DNA of 7,096 nt, from the NCBI GenBank assembly GCA_011043895.1, contig DRBZ01000087.1, positions 1 through 7,096 on the forward strand. The letters run 5' to 3'. Position 1 is the first letter of the stretch. The number at the start of each line of letters is the position of its first letter. This stretch comes from Candidatus Cloacimonadota bacterium. Its GTDB lineage: Bacteria; Cloacimonadota; Cloacimonadia; JGIOTU-2. Under the pieces are notes generated by a model. That model searched no databases, was not told the DNA's origin, and saw only the letters and a list, made by a program, of their open reading frames with translations. A program made the translations under genes and the position numbers. This document shows, one piece after another, positions 5,684 through 7,096 of this stretch.

Positions 5684-7000
5684 ATGAAGAAGAATATCAT
5701 TATTTTCTGTATATACCTGTCATTTATGTTAGCGTATTGTGCAACATCGCCACAAAAAGATCACAGTGCACAATCTGACCTTGAAAGTCCTCAATATGAA
5801 CAGGTTCTCAGGGGAAAAATCCTTAAGGCAGGAGTTGGCTTCACTGGGCTTGTAACAGTGTATGATACTCCTGCTGTAAAGCATGACCTATTGGGTACTC
5901 CAAGAGAAGATCTGGAATTCCCCTTCACCTATTTCTATGATGACGGCTCTTTTTCTATTACTTTTGCCTGTGAGTTCAATCGAAAAGATATGAATTTCCG
6001 AATCAATCAGATCATTCTGGAACGAGATCCTGATCAGTTGATAAAGACAAGTAAGGGAATTGCCCTAGGAGACGATATTGCATTGGTAAAAGAAAAGTAC
6101 GGCAAAGCATACGATGAATACTCAGATGGAGTTGTATATCCTGAACTTGGTATTGGATTTATAAAAGATGCAAATGATACTATTGCTGAGATCATTATTT
6201 ACAGGATACCAAAACCTGAACTACCCAAATGGCTTGAATATCATCTTTATCCTGAGGAATTACAAAGAATCGAGGTTCTGGATATGCAGATCGAGTTACC
6301 AGCTTCATGGGAAGAAAAGATCTATCAGGAGAATTCAATCGCAGGATATGATGACCCAGAAACCGGTGCATCACTTCTAATTTCAAAAGCGTATGAGGAT
6401 GAACACTTCTCTTTCGTAACATTCGTTTATCTGCAGGAAGCGATCTTCATCGAAGAAAATCTTATACCAGAAAATGATCGCCTGCTGACTGAGGATATGC
6501 TCAAGTATTTTGGAGCAAACCGGGGATACATTGCTCAGTCAGTATCTGGAGATGGAACAAAGCGAAATTATATGATGATCTTCGAAAAGACCAGATACCC
6601 GAACAATATCTACCAGGATTATTATTACACGATCTCATTGGATATTCCTCTGGATACACTTAATATCAGCATTGAGCCAGATGAAAAGGAAGTTGAATTA
6701 GTATCTGCTATCATGAGAAGTATTTCCTTTAATGGTCCACCTCTGCCAGAACTCAAGAATGAAGAAACACTTCAGCCTGAAACTGAAGCTATACTTCCCA
6801 CTCTTGAAGCTATCATTACTGCAGCAGTTTTCAGAGATCTTGAGGGATTATGTGCATATCTACTGGACTTCAAAAGAACATACGATGAACAGATCATTAC
6901 CCCTCGCTCAAGTAACGAAGAAGGTATTTTAGAGGAAATACTTGATATAACCAAAGAGATCAATGAGACATTCATGGGGAGTGTAAAAAATATTGTGTAA
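5684..7000 (+). CDS. Multi-domain lipoprotein of unknown function
   Basis: A 438-aa protein starting MKKNIIIFCIYLSFMLAYC, a hydrophobic signal with Cys19 as the probable lipidation site. The Tyr just before Cys departs from the usual Gly/Ala/Ser. Three parts can be seen. Residues 40-176 seem to hold two diverged copies of one unit: a 'VKHDLLGTPRED...YDDGSFSITF...RINQIIL' block (64-112) and a 'VKEKYGKAYDE...YPELGIGFI...IAEIIIYRI' block (135-175). These resemble the small SmpA/BLIP-like periplasmic fold (inference). Residues 200-348, from MQIELPASWEE to IMRSISF, have the look of a DcrB/PsbP-like domain (inference). The last 70-80 residues are acidic and helical. The start ATG has AAGGAA 9 nt upstream. 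It follows the HEAT lipoprotein gene and shares its leader elements, so the two may be co-regulated. Confidence 0.8.
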   Translation: MKKNIIIFCIYLSFMLAYCATSPQKDHSAQSDLESPQYEQVLRGKILKAGVGFTGLVTVYDTPAVKHDLLGTPREDLEFPFTYFYDDGSFSITFACEFNRKDMNFRINQIILERDPDQLIKTSKGIALGDDIALVKEKYGKAYDEYSDGVVYPELGIGFIKDANDTIAEIIIYRIPKPELPKWLEYHLYPEELQRIEVLDMQIELPASWEEKIYQENSIAGYDDPETGASLLISKAYEDEHFSFVTFVYLQEAIFIEENLIPENDRLLTEDMLKYFGANRGYIAQSVSGDGTKRNYMMIFEKTRYPNNIYQDYYYTISLDIPLDTLNISIEPDEKEVELVSAIMRSISFNGPPLPELKNEETLQPETEAILPTLEAIITAAVFRDLEGLCAYLLDFKRTYDEQIITPRSSNEEGILEEILDITKEINETFMGSVKNIV

Positions 7001-7038
7001 TCTTCTGAGATAATAAGAAAGTGAAAAAAAATAATCTT

Positions 7039-7044
7039 GGAGGA
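7039..7044 (+). promoter_or_regulatory. Ribosome binding site of the gene at the right edge
   Basis: GGAGGA ends 3 nt before the ATG at 7048. It favours this start over the in-frame GTG at 7021, which has no such site. Confidence 0.7.
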
Positions 7045-7047
7045 TAC

Positions 7048-7096
7048 ATGCTAAGTAATGAAGTACTTGAAAAAATTATTAGGGAAAGAGAAGTCA
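7048..7096 (+). CDS. Start of an unidentified gene (3' end outside window)
   Basis: The first 16 codons read MLSNEVLEKIIREREV, with a strong ribosome site before them. There is no signal peptide, so unlike its three upstream neighbours this is probably cytoplasmic. Short helical N-termini of this kind are common and too little is seen to name it. The gap from the previous stop is 47 nt with no evident terminator, so it may be read with the 5684 gene. Confidence 0.6.
   Translation, partial: MLSNEVLEKIIREREV

Noticed and set aside
7001..7047. In-frame GTG at 7021 as start of the right-edge gene
   Set aside because: It has no ribosome site, whereas GGAGGA sits directly before the ATG at 7048.
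1..7096. CRISPR arrays, tRNA/rRNA genes, insertion sequences, intrinsic terminators
   Set aside because: No regularly spaced repeats, cloverleaf-like segments, transposase motifs with terminal repeats, or GC-rich stem followed by a T-run were found on either strand.

Overview
The window is an AT-rich, densely coded bacterial segment with every supportable gene on the + strand. Bacterial lipoprotein signal peptides, Shine-Dalgarno sites and a TldD/TldE pair point to a diderm bacterium. The archaeal/Thermotoga-like amidohydrolase subfamily, the low GC and the run of HEAT-type and orphan lipoproteins would suit an anaerobic lineage such as the FCB/Cloacimonadota-like or WOR-type candidate phyla. 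This placement is inference, because no rRNA or marker gene is present.

Region 1 (1-3501) is a compact operon: the 3' two thirds of tldD (metalloprotease subunit with HEAFGH), tldE/pmbA (1-nt overlap with tldD, coupled through TAATG) and a metal-dependent amidohydrolase of the imidazolonepropionase/Xaa-Pro dipeptidase-like group 12 nt further on. TldD-TldE acts on unfolded or modified peptides and the amidohydrolase may act on small peptide-like or cyclic products, so a peptide-catabolism or peptide-maturation unit is plausible.

Region 2 (3502-3716) holds a 31-codon ORF that is a textbook lipoprotein signal peptide followed by only about 14 residues. A neighbouring frame carries on protein-like sequence for another 24 codons, which suggests the decayed start of a lost lipoprotein gene.

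Region 3 (3717-7000) is a series of three lipoprotein genes: a 141-aa orphan, a HEAT-repeat lipoprotein and a 438-aa multi-domain lipoprotein. The HEAT gene stops early at 5407, but its repeats continue uninterrupted in the -1 frame up to 5568. The switch point is an A8-G run containing the heptamer A AAA AAG in the correct phase, so either a one-base deletion, a sequence error, or productive -1 slippage is at work. The second and third lipoprotein genes are preceded by clearly related leaders (TATAAT box, ATGAATA, CGAGA/TCTCG inverted repeat, A-run plus GGAATTTTA ribosome site), which suggests duplicated control and shared regulation.

The window ends in the first 16 codons of a further gene with a strong ribosome site. 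No tRNA, rRNA, CRISPR array, insertion sequence or convincing intrinsic terminator was seen.
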